The translations under genes were made by a program, and so were the position numbers. The notes under the pieces were generated by a model. That model was not told the origin of the DNA and did not search any database. It was given only the letters and a program-made list of their open reading frames with translations. A DNA stretch of 64,000 bases from Nocardia sp. BSTN01 (GTDB taxonomy: Bacteria; Actinomycetota; Actinomycetes; Mycobacteriales; Mycobacteriaceae). The stretch is from positions 1-64,000 of the forward strand of contig NZ_JADKYP010000040.1 in NCBI RefSeq assembly GCF_015354405.1. Reading direction: 5' to 3'. Positions 27,288 through 35,074 of this stretch are shown one piece after another (position 1 is the stretch's first letter; each line of letters opens with the position of its first letter).

Positions 27288-27520
27288 AGCGCGTGTGTCC
27301 CGACAATTGCATGTAGTCTGGTCAGCACCCGCTCACGGTCCACCTCCGCCTCGGTCCGGGCCGACCACTGGGAACCGCGTTCTCGGCAGTAACTTTCGAC
27401 CGCCAAACGTCGTTGGAGTCCGGCGACGGTCAACCCGTCCGCGCGTGGCGGCAACCAGCAGCCGAAGCCGATGAGGGTGCCGCAGACGCTGATCATCAGC
27501 GCTGTCGTCATCACGAACAT
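27284..27520 (-). CDS. Small membrane-anchored hypothetical protein
   Basis: A 78-aa product with one N-terminal helix (MFVMTTALMISVCGTLIGFGCWLP) and a charged cytoplasmic-looking tail (LQRRLAVESYCRERGSQWSARTEAEVDRERVLTRL). It is unrecognised. It sits 2 bp after the 178-aa gene and overlaps the next by 4 bp, so it belongs to the same transcript. Confidence 0.55.
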   Translation of the reverse strand: MFVMTTALMISVCGTLIGFGCWLPPRADGLTVAGLQRRLAVESYCRERGSQWSARTEAEVDRERVLTRLHAIVGTHAL

Positions 27521-27522
27521 GG

Positions 27523-28059
27523 TCAGTCCACCTCATCCCGCGCGGACAGGGCTGCTCCGGCGGCGAGGCGCGCCCGGCAGTCCGGAAGGCAGTCGCGGTG
27601 GGTATTCCACAGACGACGAGCGCAGTCGCGTTCCAGCTGAGTGGGTTCCCAAGTGCATTCGTTCAGCGAAACCGCTTGCAGGGCCACCGGTTCCAGTGCA
27701 CCAGCTCGCCACAGCCGAGGCGGCGTCATGGTCAATAGATCGAAACCAGCGGTGCCGATATCGGTTCGATGGTCGACATGAGTCATGTCGACCACGATGA
27801 TCGCGGCGGCCTCCATGCCGGCGGCAATGCCGAGGGTGTAGCCGACTGGATCACGGGCGCCCTGCGGCGGGCGAATGGAAAAAGTCCATTCATAGCCGAG
27901 ATGGTCTGCGTAGCACTGGATATCGAGTGCGTGGGCTGCGGTGTCGATGCCGGACAGTTCCGTCCGCACCAACCCGACGGCCTTCGGCCGGAAGGCCGGC
28001 CGTACCGCACCGGACTGGCTCACCGGCAAATCAGCCGACGATCCGATCATGTCAATCAT
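27523..28059 (-). CDS. Degenerate resolvase-fold hypothetical protein B
   Basis: A 178-aa protein from ATG 28059, which follows GGAGG. Its core (AVGLVRTELSGIDTAAHALD, QCYADHLGYEWTFSIR, GMEAAAIIVVDMTHVDH) parallels protein A at 26958-27287, and it has an extra Cys-containing C-terminal region (ECTWEPTQLERDCARRLWNTHRDCLPDCRARL). This suggests two diverged copies of one resolvase-like fold. There is no HTH and no clear catalytic serine; function is unknown. Confidence 0.6.
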   Translation of the reverse strand: MIDMIGSSADLPVSQSGAVRPAFRPKAVGLVRTELSGIDTAAHALDIQCYADHLGYEWTFSIRPPQGARDPVGYTLGIAAGMEAAAIIVVDMTHVDHRTDIGTAGFDLLTMTPPRLWRAGALEPVALQAVSLNECTWEPTQLERDCARRLWNTHRDCLPDCRARLAAGAALSARDEVD

Positions 28060-28188
28060 CCCGCCTCCATCGCTCTTGCCGCGACGCGGATCGCGACGAT
28101 GTCTCACTGCCGTAATGGTGTTCTGCCACAATGTCGTTGCCGCTCCGACGCGGGTAGCGACCGCAAGGCGGACCAACAGCAGGGGCGA

Positions 28189-28434
28189 TCACGGAATCAC
28201 CCACAAGCGCTCACAGGGCAGGCGTGCGCAGTTCTCGTCCGGCGCCGTGAATTCGACTGCCGCACAACCGCCGTACCGTTCCCAGTGGTCCGCGAACCGC
28301 CGCGCTGCCGATTCGCATGCGACGAAAGTCAGCGGATGCCGACTCGACGAAGTCAGATAGACCGACACCGTCACATCAGGTTCGGCCGGAAGGGGCGAGA
28401 CCGGCCGATTCGCGGCACTCTCCGGCGAGCTCAT
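28189..28434 (-). CDS. Small hypothetical protein
   Basis: An 81-aa product (VTVSVYLTSSSRHPLTFVACESAARRFADHWERYGGC...) with three cysteines and no recognised domain. It is supported by ATGA overlap with the upstream small gene and by lying in a run of same-strand small genes. It has no known role. Confidence 0.45.
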   Translation of the reverse strand: MSSPESAANRPVSPLPAEPDVTVSVYLTSSSRHPLTFVACESAARRFADHWERYGGCAAVEFTAPDENCARLPCERLWVIP

Positions 28435-28676
28435 CGTGAACCGCCGTCGTGGCTCCCGGCGAAGCCTGGACGGTCATCGACCACGCGCGTGCCGGACCAC
28501 GGGCACCGTTCACCCACTCGGACGTGGTGCACGGCGATCCTTCCGTCCACCAGCGGAACAAGGCCGGAGCACAACCACGACGGGCAGGCCACGCCGACCA
28601 AACGCTGTGCGTCGTGGTAGAAGCTCCCGATTCCGCACTGGGACAGGAGAATCCAAGGAGTGTCGGTGCTGGACAC
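28431..28676 (-). CDS. Small Cys/His protein, possible zinc-ribbon relative
   Basis: An 81-aa product from GTG 28676, which has GGAGG ten bases upstream. VACPSWLCSGLVPLVDGRIAVHHV and CPWSGT recall a small actinobacterial/phage zinc-binding pattern (CPxCxxxV...G.i..H....CpGSG), with altered spacing. It is first in a minus-strand run of five small genes. Function is unknown. Confidence 0.5.
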   Translation of the reverse strand: MSSTDTPWILLSQCGIGSFYHDAQRLVGVACPSWLCSGLVPLVDGRIAVHHVRVGERCPWSGTRVVDDRPGFAGSHDGGSR

Positions 28677-28999
28677 TTTGCTGTCACCTCCTTCGAGTAG
28701 CCGCCGACTGCGCGGCAACGGCAACTGCCCCGCGGCAATCGGCCGTGGGGGTACAACTGACATGACGGAACCCACCGATCGTTGCGTGCAGACGCGAAAC
28801 ATGTTGGCACCGAGGCACTTCGGCACAACCCGCCTTGGCCGGCTGCGCGCAAAGTCATCACATCAGCAAGTGCGTTGCCGCACAATGTTCTTCATGAATC
28901 TTCAGGGGAAGTCTGCTGTTTTCGCAGAGGCGAGCTCTGCGAGAGTTTTGTTCTCCTTCATGGTGAAGCCCGACGTCATTCACAGTGAAGGATCCGCCG
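28677..28999. other. 323-bp divergent intergenic region
   Basis: No gene is supported. It separates the minus-strand small-gene run from the XRE regulator and is less GC-rich than its surroundings from about 28860 on. It holds a perfect inverted repeat (28922-28942) and a 5-bp repeat CTTCA/TGAAG (28956-28968). Confidence 0.5.
28922..28942 (+). promoter_or_regulatory. Operator candidate upstream of the XRE regulator
   Basis: TCGCAGAG and CTCTGCGA are perfect 8-bp arms around GCGAG, 58 bases before ATG 29000. This is a likely binding site for the XRE protein or another dimeric regulator. Confidence 0.5.
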
Positions 29000-29887
29000 A
29001 TGAGTGAGACCGGCTCCACTCTCACCCGCCGCCAACTGGGTCGATATCTGCGTGAATGCCGGCAGAGCAGCAATATGACGATCGTGCAGGCTGCCGACCT
29101 GATGCAGTGGAGCGAGTCCACACTGCAACGCCTGGAGACCGGCAATGCCGAGAAGATCCGCTGGCGCGATGTGAAGGAACTGTGCGAGTTGTACGCGGTG
29201 CCGAGCGATATGAGCGAAGCCCTGATCGGTCTCGCGCAGCAAGCGCACGTGAAGTCGTGGTTCCACGAGTATGGGGATCTCATCCCGGAGAACTTCAACC
29301 TCTACGTCGGCTTGGAGTCATCCGCTCGGAAACTGACGACCGTCCAACCGGTCATGGTCCCAGGATTGCTACAAACCCCGGATTACGCGCGCACCCTGAT
29401 CCGAGGTGTATTCCCGGATGGTACAGACGAGGAGCTGGACGGGCGTATCAACCTGCGAGCACGTCGCCAGGCGATCCTTACCAGGAAGTCCCGGCCGGTT
29501 GCTCTTGAGGCGGTGATCCACGAAACCGCGATCCGTCGAATCATCGGCAGCGCGCAGATCATGGCGAAACAGCTTCGGCACATGGCCGATCTCAGCACCA
29601 ATCCGAATGTGACGGTCCGCATTCTGCCGTTTTCGGCTGGCCTACCCCTCGGCGACCCAGTGGGTCCGTTCGTAATTCTCGAGTTCGGGAAGGACAAGCA
29701 AGACCGGCCGCTGGAACCCAGCGTGGTGTACGTCGAGAACTTCCTCGGCGATCTCTACCTCGAGAAGAAGGCAGCGGTCGACCGCTACCATCAGGCGTAC
29801 AACGGTATCCAGCAGGCGGCGCTGGACGATGTGACCAGCAGGAATCTGTTGCGTCAGGTGGCAAGGGAGTTTGAACGTGGACACTGA
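29000..29887 (+). CDS. XRE-family regulator with DUF5753
   Basis: A 295-aa protein. The N-terminal helix-turn-helix is LGRYLRECRQSSNMTIVQAADLMQWSESTLQRLETG, and the C-terminal DUF5753 starts near VQPVMVPGLLQTPDYARTLIRG and runs to the end. This is the WhiJ-like architecture of actinomycetes, normally paired with small DUF397 proteins, as here. ATG 29000 after AAGGA is preferred over GTG 28985. Its last codons overlap the first DUF397 gene. The regulon is unknown; related systems affect development and secondary metabolism. Confidence 0.92.
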   Translation: MSETGSTLTRRQLGRYLRECRQSSNMTIVQAADLMQWSESTLQRLETGNAEKIRWRDVKELCELYAVPSDMSEALIGLAQQAHVKSWFHEYGDLIPENFNLYVGLESSARKLTTVQPVMVPGLLQTPDYARTLIRGVFPDGTDEELDGRINLRARRQAILTRKSRPVALEAVIHETAIRRIIGSAQIMAKQLRHMADLSTNPNVTVRILPFSAGLPLGDPVGPFVILEFGKDKQDRPLEPSVVYVENFLGDLYLEKKAAVDRYHQAYNGIQQAALDDVTSRNLLRQVAREFERGH

Positions 29888-30074
29888 TCTGGCAGAGGCC
29901 AACTGGTTCAAGAGCACACGGAGCACTGGCGGCAAGGAATGCGTGGAGGTCGCGTGGCTCGCCAACGGCGCTGTCGGCCTCCGTGATTCGAAGAATCCGA
30001 CCGGCCCCGCTCTGGTCTTCGCCTCGCACGAGTGGGATGCGTTCAACGAGGGTTTGAAGGCAGGACGCTTCTAA
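29877..30074 (+). CDS. DUF397 protein, copy 1
   Basis: A 65-aa acidic partner protein with the family core WFKSTRSTGGKECVEVAWLANGAVGLRDSK and DEW-type end (ASHEWDAFNEGLKAGRF). GTG 29877 is chosen because GGGAG lies seven bases upstream. It overlaps the XRE gene by 11 bp. Such proteins act together with their XRE/DUF5753 neighbour, probably by modulating DNA binding. Confidence 0.9.
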   Translation: MDTDLAEANWFKSTRSTGGKECVEVAWLANGAVGLRDSKNPTGPALVFASHEWDAFNEGLKAGRF

Positions 30075-30104
30075 CATTCGGAACTCCCCTCGGACGGCGC
30101 TGAC

Positions 30105-30139
30105 GGTCCTCCCCTTAAACGGAGTTGGTGGGGAGGACC
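30105..30139 (+). terminator. Hairpin after DUF397 copy 1
   Basis: GGTCCTCCCC pairs perfectly with GGGGAGGACC (10 bp) across a 15-base loop, between the two DUF397 genes. Confidence 0.7.
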
Positions 30140-30236
30140 GATCACACCCAGCCCCCGCCGGTCATCTGACGGCGACCAACACTGTTGAAGAACCCACGCG
30201 GCTAGATACACCTAACTGAGACGGAGCCGAAGGAGC

Positions 30237-30443
30237 ATGAGCGTGCCCCGCTGCGACCTGCCCGAAGACCTATGGTTCAAAAGCAGCTACAGCGGCAGTC
30301 AAGGCGACTGCGTAGAGGTCGCTTGGCTCACCAACGACACTGTCGGAGTTCGCGATTCGAAGAGCCCCACAGGACCGGCGCTCGTCTTCGCACCTGACGA
30401 ATGGGACGCGTTCAACGCAAGTTTGCAGGCAGAACGCTTCTAA
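30237..30443 (+). CDS. DUF397 protein, copy 2
   Basis: A 68-aa paralogue (LWFKSSYSGSQGDCVEVAWLTNDTVGVRDSKSPTGPALVFAPDEWDAFNASLQAERF) of copy 1. It has its own GAAGGAG ribosome binding site and an AT-richer leader (TAGATACACC at about 30202). Similarity between the copies continues beyond the stop codons into the 3' flank, which shows a segmental tandem duplication. It has no second XRE gene beside it. Confidence 0.88.
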   Translation: MSVPRCDLPEDLWFKSSYSGSQGDCVEVAWLTNDTVGVRDSKSPTGPALVFAPDEWDAFNASLQAERF

Positions 30444-30697
30444 CACCCGTAACTCACCCTCGGACGGGGCTCACCACCGGTGCTGGTTGATGAGTACCGA
30501 GAATAGATCCGGGAATCCGCCCAGGCCAGCGGCTTGGGGCGCTTGGCGAGCCGCAACGCCTACGCTTGGCGCGGCGGAGAATGAAACACCCAGACCGATG
30601 TTCGACGGGGAAGAGCTTGCCGCCGCTCCGCGATGCACTATCGTTTAGCATCCCAAGGGCGGGGGGTCGCAGGGGCCGCCCCAGGACGGGAGATCCG

Positions 30698-31252
30698 ATG
30701 CGGCGAGCGATGACCCTCGGGGCGGCAGTTCTCACAACAGGAGTGCTAGCGGCCTGCTCTTCCGGAAACTCTGGTACGGCAACCCCGGCCGCGTCTGCAA
30801 CCCCGGCGCCGACAACAACTACCACGGCGCAAGCAACGGCCTGGCACCCCTGTTCCATACCGGATTCCGATATCGCTGGTGTCGGGTTGAACCCGTCGAC
30901 GAAACAGGAAGACGGACCCGGCAAAGTCAAGTTCCCAGGATGGGATATCTGTTCCTGGTTAGCCGAGAAGCCCAACTGGTATGTACTCAACGTCTATTCC
31001 ACCAGGGATCACAGCTACGACGAGGTTGTACACAACACAACGTTGTACAAGAACCCCGAACCAGTGACCGTGGAAGGTCGGCCCGGTACCCGGTTGTTCA
31101 GTGCCACTGAGGATCATGATTGCACGATCGCGCTCGACTCCAAGCCGCCCGTGCAGTTCCAGATCTCGGCCAAGCCCAGTGCTCGTGAGCCCGGCGATGC
31201 CTGTGCCGAGGTCACCCGGATCACCACAGCACTCGTCAAGAACATTCCTTAG
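30698..31252 (+). CDS. DUF3558 lipoprotein
   Basis: A 184-aa exported lipoprotein with signal MRRAMTLGAAVLTTGVLAACSS (lipobox LAAC), a Thr/Ala/Pro linker, and the DUF3558 domain with HPCSIPDSDIAGVGLNP, WDICSWLAE and a C-terminal CTIALDS/CAEVTRIT cysteine pattern suggesting disulfides. The ATG follows GGGAGA. It is followed after 14 bp by the WXG100-like gene, a pairing that suggests a surface complex. Its ligand is unknown. Confidence 0.85.
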   Translation: MRRAMTLGAAVLTTGVLAACSSGNSGTATPAASATPAPTTTTTAQATAWHPCSIPDSDIAGVGLNPSTKQEDGPGKVKFPGWDICSWLAEKPNWYVLNVYSTRDHSYDEVVHNTTLYKNPEPVTVEGRPGTRLFSATEDHDCTIALDSKPPVQFQISAKPSAREPGDACAEVTRITTALVKNIP

Positions 31253-31266
31253 CCAGGCAGGCCAAC

Positions 31267-31635
31267 ATGTCCGAACTAAGCACGATCCAGCAGCTCGATG
31301 CGGAAGTAGATGGCGGAAACCTGAGGTTGAAGGTTCACCGAGATAAGCTCGATGAGGCCATAAAAGGACTTCAGGACCTCATCGACAGTATCGACATGCT
31401 GTGGCCGAACGTGCAAGCGGTCGAGCACGTCACCGGGTTCGGCGGGTTCCAAATGGGGCTGGACCTCGCTGCCAAGTTCACCACCAAGGGCAGCGGCGAG
31501 AACGGGATCAGACAGCGGGTCAACGAGGTTCAGAAAGAGCTGCAAGCAGCTCAAGAGCTCATCCTCAAAGCTGCTCGAGCCTACGCCGAGACCGATGCCC
31601 AATACGCCGATGTGCTGAGCCGAACCGAGGTTTAG
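31267..31635 (+). CDS. WXG100-like small helical protein, possible type VII substrate
   Basis: A 122-aa all-helical protein (RLKVHRDKLDEAIKGLQDLIDSIDML, then NEVQKELQAAQELILKAARAYAETDAQYADVL). The C-terminal YAETD fits the YxxxD/E export motif of type VII secretion, and length and hairpin shape fit the WXG100/Esx-like superfamily, although the central WxG is replaced by FGGF. It is downstream of the DUF3558 lipoprotein gene. Its stop overlaps the convergent glycerate kinase gene by 4 bp. Confidence 0.6.
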   Translation: MSELSTIQQLDAEVDGGNLRLKVHRDKLDEAIKGLQDLIDSIDMLWPNVQAVEHVTGFGGFQMGLDLAAKFTTKGSGENGIRQRVNEVQKELQAAQELILKAARAYAETDAQYADVLSRTEV

Positions 31636-32792
31636 CTGTAGTCGCGCGCTAGGCGGGCGCCGAGTTCTTCGAGCAGGCGCCCGGCCTCGGCGATGGATCG
31701 CTCCGGATCGGGTTCGAGGTCGCTCAGGGGGTAGCAGCGGGTGAAGCCGGCGGCGCGCAGTCGCTCCGGGGTCAGGGTGCAGCGGCCGGCGACGGCGACG
31801 ACCGGTACGTCCGCGGCGGCGGCCGCGACTCCGGCGGGCGCCTTGCCGCGCAATGTCTGCTCGTCCATCGCCCCCTCGCCGGTCACCACCAAGTCCGCGT
31901 CCCGGACCCGGCCGGCGAAATCGATCAATTCGAGAATCACCTCGATGCCGGACCGCTGCCACGCCCCCAGCACCGCCATGGCCCCGAATCCGGTGCCGCC
32001 CGCGGCGCCCGCGCCGGGATGCCCGGCCAGGTCGGCGCCGCGCTCATGCGCGTCCCCCGTCCCGAACGGGTGACCGCTCGCGCCGACCAGGTTCGCCCAC
32101 TGCGCCAGGATCGCTTCGAGTTCGGCGCACTGCCGGGGTGACGCACCCTTCTGCGGCGCGAAAACCGCTGCGGCACCGTCCGGTCCGAGCAGTGGGTTGT
32201 CGACGTCTCCGGCGAGTACGAACGTCGCGTCCCGAACGGCCGGATGCAGAGCGGAGTAGTCGAGGCGTCGTGCGCGAGCGAGAGCCGCTGCGCCCGAACC
32301 GATTTCGGCGCCGCCCTCGTCCAGGATGCGCAGCCCCAGCGCTTGCAGCATGCCGGCGCCGCCGTCGGTGGACGCACTACCGCCCAATCCGAGGACGACC
32401 TCGCGGATGCCGTTGTCCAGTGCGTGGCGGATCAGCACCCCCAGCCCGTATGTGCCCGCACCCATCGGATCCGTTCGGCCGCCGGGTAATTCGACCAGCC
32501 CGACCGCTGCGGCCAACTCGACGACAGCCGTATCGCCCCGCACCGCGTAGCTTGCCGAATGCGGCGCACCGGTCGGACCGACGGTGTCGACCCGCACCCG
32601 CTCCCACCCCGCGGCCACGAATGCGTCGACGGTGCCGTCGCCACCGTCGGCAACCGGTACCTGCCGGACCTCCGCATCCGGCGCCTCGCGCGCGATTCCG
32701 GCCGCGAGCGCCGCCGCCACCTCCGGCGCCGCCAGCGATCCCTTGAACTTGTCCGGTGCTATCACCACTCGCCACGGCTTTCCACGCACCAT
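31632..32792 (-). CDS. Glycerate kinase (GarK/GlxK type)
   Basis: A 386-aa kinase that phosphorylates glycerate (usually to 2-phosphoglycerate) in glyoxylate/glycerate use. Family signatures are VVIAPDKFKGSLAAPEVAAAL at the N-terminus, PVADGGDGTVDAFVA, VLGLGGSASTDGGAGMLQALG and DLVVTGEGAMDEQTLRGKAPAGVA. ATG 32792 is preferred over GTG 32798. It may use glycerate released by the glucosylglycerate hydrolase encoded 20 kb away; that link is an inference only. Confidence 0.93.
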   Translation of the reverse strand: MVRGKPWRVVIAPDKFKGSLAAPEVAAALAAGIAREAPDAEVRQVPVADGGDGTVDAFVAAGWERVRVDTVGPTGAPHSASYAVRGDTAVVELAAAVGLVELPGGRTDPMGAGTYGLGVLIRHALDNGIREVVLGLGGSASTDGGAGMLQALGLRILDEGGAEIGSGAAALARARRLDYSALHPAVRDATFVLAGDVDNPLLGPDGAAAVFAPQKGASPRQCAELEAILAQWANLVGASGHPFGTGDAHERGADLAGHPGAGAAGGTGFGAMAVLGAWQRSGIEVILELIDFAGRVRDADLVVTGEGAMDEQTLRGKAPAGVAAAAADVPVVAVAGRCTLTPERLRAAGFTRCYPLSDLEPDPERSIAEAGRLLEELGARLARDYS

Positions 32793-32920
32793 CGCCACCC
32801 CAATCCGTCGGCAAGCAGTCGAACACGCTCACGGTACTGCGCGTGCCCCGAGCATGCCGGGAACCCGATCCGCCTGAGCCGCCTGCCGCTCCAGCCGCGA
32901 CAGTCGTGGGGCGGCCGGAC

Positions 32921-34480
32921 TCACGGCATCGGTGCCTGATCCACATGATCGATGCCCACCTCACCGGTACGCAGGTATCGCAGCACGGCATCGTCGAGCG
33001 GAGCGTTACCGCGGCCGAAGGTCCCGTGGTCGCCGCCGTCGACGGTGATCAGATGTCCGCGCAGGGCCGCGGCCATCGCGGGACCTCCCGGATAGGCGGT
33101 CACCGCGTCGTTGCGGCTCTGCAATACCAGCGGGGCGGTGGGCAGGCCGTGGTCGGCGATCGGCACCGGTGTGGTCACCGGATCCCAATCGGCGCAGGCC
33201 AATCCGCTGCGCACCAGATCGGCGCGGGCGTCGAGGGCGTTGCCGCCGGAGGCGACGGTGGCGGCCGCCGAACCGATGGCGTCCAATCGGGCCGGCACCG
33301 CGTTCTCGTTGCAGGTGATCGCGGCGAATACCGCCTGGCCGGTCGGATCGGTGGTCGCCGCGCCCGCGATCGCGCGCATCCGCCGCAGATCGCCGGGCTG
33401 CGTATTCGCCTCGGCCATCGCCTGCGCCAGACTCGGCCAGAAACCGCGGGTATAGGCGGCCACCGTCGTCGCCGATACCAACGGCACCTGGGCCGACATA
33501 CCGCCGGAGGCCAACGCGCGCACCAGATTCCGCGCCTTGCCCATCTCCTCGGCACCGGCGTTCACCCCGTCACGCGCCACCGCCGGCAGTGGTGCGGGCA
33601 GCTCGCGTGGCAGGTCGGCCGCCGACACCGGTGGCGGCGTCAGGTTGGCGTACCAGCCGCCGCCCTGTGCCGACACCAGCCGCACCCAGGTCTCGTACAC
33701 CCGCAGCGCGGAGTCGCCGAGGCGGTAGACGTTGTCGTGCTGGGCGATCCAGCCGAACAGATCGTCGAGCCGCTGTTTCCCCGCGAGCTGCTGTTGCGCG
33801 AACTGTTCGGTCCACACCCACTGCGGGTCGACGTTGGAGTCCAGCACCATCCGGTCGACACGCTGGGGGAACAGCGAGGCGTAGACCGCGCCCAGATAGG
33901 TCCCGTAGGAGATGCCGAGGAAATCGATGCGGTCCACTCCCAGCGCCGCGCGCACCGCGTCCATATCGCGGGCCGTGGTCTCGGTGGTGATGGTCCGCAG
34001 ATAGCCGGGCTGGGCGGTGTCACACGCCTTCCGGAGCGGTTCGCGCTCGTGGTCGGCGTCCTGCGCGATCTCGGTCCCGCAGGTCAGCGGCGTCGACCAG
34101 CGCAGTCCGCGCGGCTGCAGGGCCACCAGGTCGTAGTGCTCGGCCAGGTCCTTCGGCAGCTGGGACAGCCGGGCGCCCCAGTAGTCGAGGGCGTCCGCAC
34201 CGGGCCCGCCCGGATTGGCGAAGAGGGTCCCGTATCGCTGCCCGCTCGCGCGAATACGGCTGACCGTCACATCGATTCGCGCGCTGTCCGGCGCGGCATA
34301 GTCCATCGGCACCGAGATCGACGCACAGCGGGCCGGGGTCTTCTCGCCGACGGAACCGGCCGGGCACGTCCCGAAATCCGGTTCGGCATGCGCGGTCGCC
34401 GGCGCCAGCGCGGCGAGCACCGCCGTCAGCACCGCAACGGTCGCCGATCGCGCCGCCACCGGTAGTCCCCGTCGTCCCAT
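32921..34480 (-). CDS. Secreted TAP-like alpha/beta hydrolase (tripeptidyl aminopeptidase family)
   Basis: A 519-aa exported hydrolase with signal peptide MGRRGLPVAARSATVAVLTAVLAALAPATAHA (cleavage near AHA). FANPGGPGADALDYW forms the oxyanion region, DFLGISYGTYLGAVYASLFP carries the nucleophile serine, and a C-terminal TAP-like domain holds the catalytic Asp (LQSRNDAVTAYPGG) and His (VDGGDHGTFGRG). It is likely to release short peptides in the envelope or medium. The long reading frame upstream of 34480 is a GC artefact. Confidence 0.9.
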   Translation of the reverse strand: MGRRGLPVAARSATVAVLTAVLAALAPATAHAEPDFGTCPAGSVGEKTPARCASISVPMDYAAPDSARIDVTVSRIRASGQRYGTLFANPGGPGADALDYWGARLSQLPKDLAEHYDLVALQPRGLRWSTPLTCGTEIAQDADHEREPLRKACDTAQPGYLRTITTETTARDMDAVRAALGVDRIDFLGISYGTYLGAVYASLFPQRVDRMVLDSNVDPQWVWTEQFAQQQLAGKQRLDDLFGWIAQHDNVYRLGDSALRVYETWVRLVSAQGGGWYANLTPPPVSAADLPRELPAPLPAVARDGVNAGAEEMGKARNLVRALASGGMSAQVPLVSATTVAAYTRGFWPSLAQAMAEANTQPGDLRRMRAIAGAATTDPTGQAVFAAITCNENAVPARLDAIGSAAATVASGGNALDARADLVRSGLACADWDPVTTPVPIADHGLPTAPLVLQSRNDAVTAYPGGPAMAAALRGHLITVDGGDHGTFGRGNAPLDDAVLRYLRTGEVGIDHVDQAPMP

Positions 34481-34647
34481 CCGCGCCGTCTCCCCGTCCG
34501 GCCGGTCGACGGCCGTCGTCGCATCGAGCATCCGACCACTCGAGCCCCTGCATTCTCGCCACCCGCGCCGGGTGCGACAACTCGAACCACGCCCGACACG
34601 GGGAAGGACGTCGGCGGAGTCGCACGCCCGCGGTGATCGGCACGTTC

Positions 34648-34653
34648 TAGGCT
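34648..34653 (+). promoter_or_regulatory. Leaderless -10 element for the acetyltransferase gene
   Basis: TAGGCT ends six bases before ATG 34660. Confidence 0.5.
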
Positions 34654-34659
34654 CAGCGG

Positions 34660-34989
34660 ATGACGCAGGGTGCGCAGCAGAACACCGAGATTCGAGACAA
34701 CCCACAGTTCGACCGATTCGAACTGTGGGTCGACGGACAGCATGCCGGGGTGGCCGCCTATCAGGACACCGCCTCCGAGCGCGCCTTCGTGCACACCGAG
34801 ATCTACCCGCAGTACGAGGGCCAGGGCTACGGCCGCCTGTTGGTGCAGGGTGCGCTCGACCGGACCGTGGAACAGGGCTTCGGCATTCTGCCGCTGTGCC
34901 CGATGGTGCATCACTTCGTCGAATCCCGGCCGCGATATCTGGCGATGGTGCCGCAATGGGCGCGCGAACGATTCGGCCTGCCGCAGTAG
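34660..34989 (+). CDS. Small GNAT-like N-acetyltransferase (Gcn5-related, YjdJ type)
   Basis: A 109-aa minimal GNAT fold: FELWVDGQHAGVAAYQDTASERAFVHTEIYPQYEGQGYGRLLVQGALDRTVEQG contains the acetyl-CoA-binding Q-G-x-G-x-x-L loop, and GFGILPLCPMVHHFV the following strand. Short proteins of this class acetylate small molecules or are of unknown target. It is probably leaderless. Confidence 0.88.
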   Translation: MTQGAQQNTEIRDNPQFDRFELWVDGQHAGVAAYQDTASERAFVHTEIYPQYEGQGYGRLLVQGALDRTVEQGFGILPLCPMVHHFVESRPRYLAMVPQWARERFGLPQ

Positions 34990-35074
34990 CCGGCGGCCTC
35001 GTCGAGGCGGCCGCTCCGCAATCGAACCGCGAATCACGCGCCACTAAACACAGCGCGCGCCCGGCGACGGTGCG

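Noticed and set aside
26958-28059. Active serine recombinases marking a mobile element
   Set aside because: No DNA-binding domain, no clean catalytic serine context, and no terminal repeats were found.
24500-31635. A complete ESX secretion locus
   Set aside because: No EccB, EccC, EccD, EccE or mycosin gene is present.
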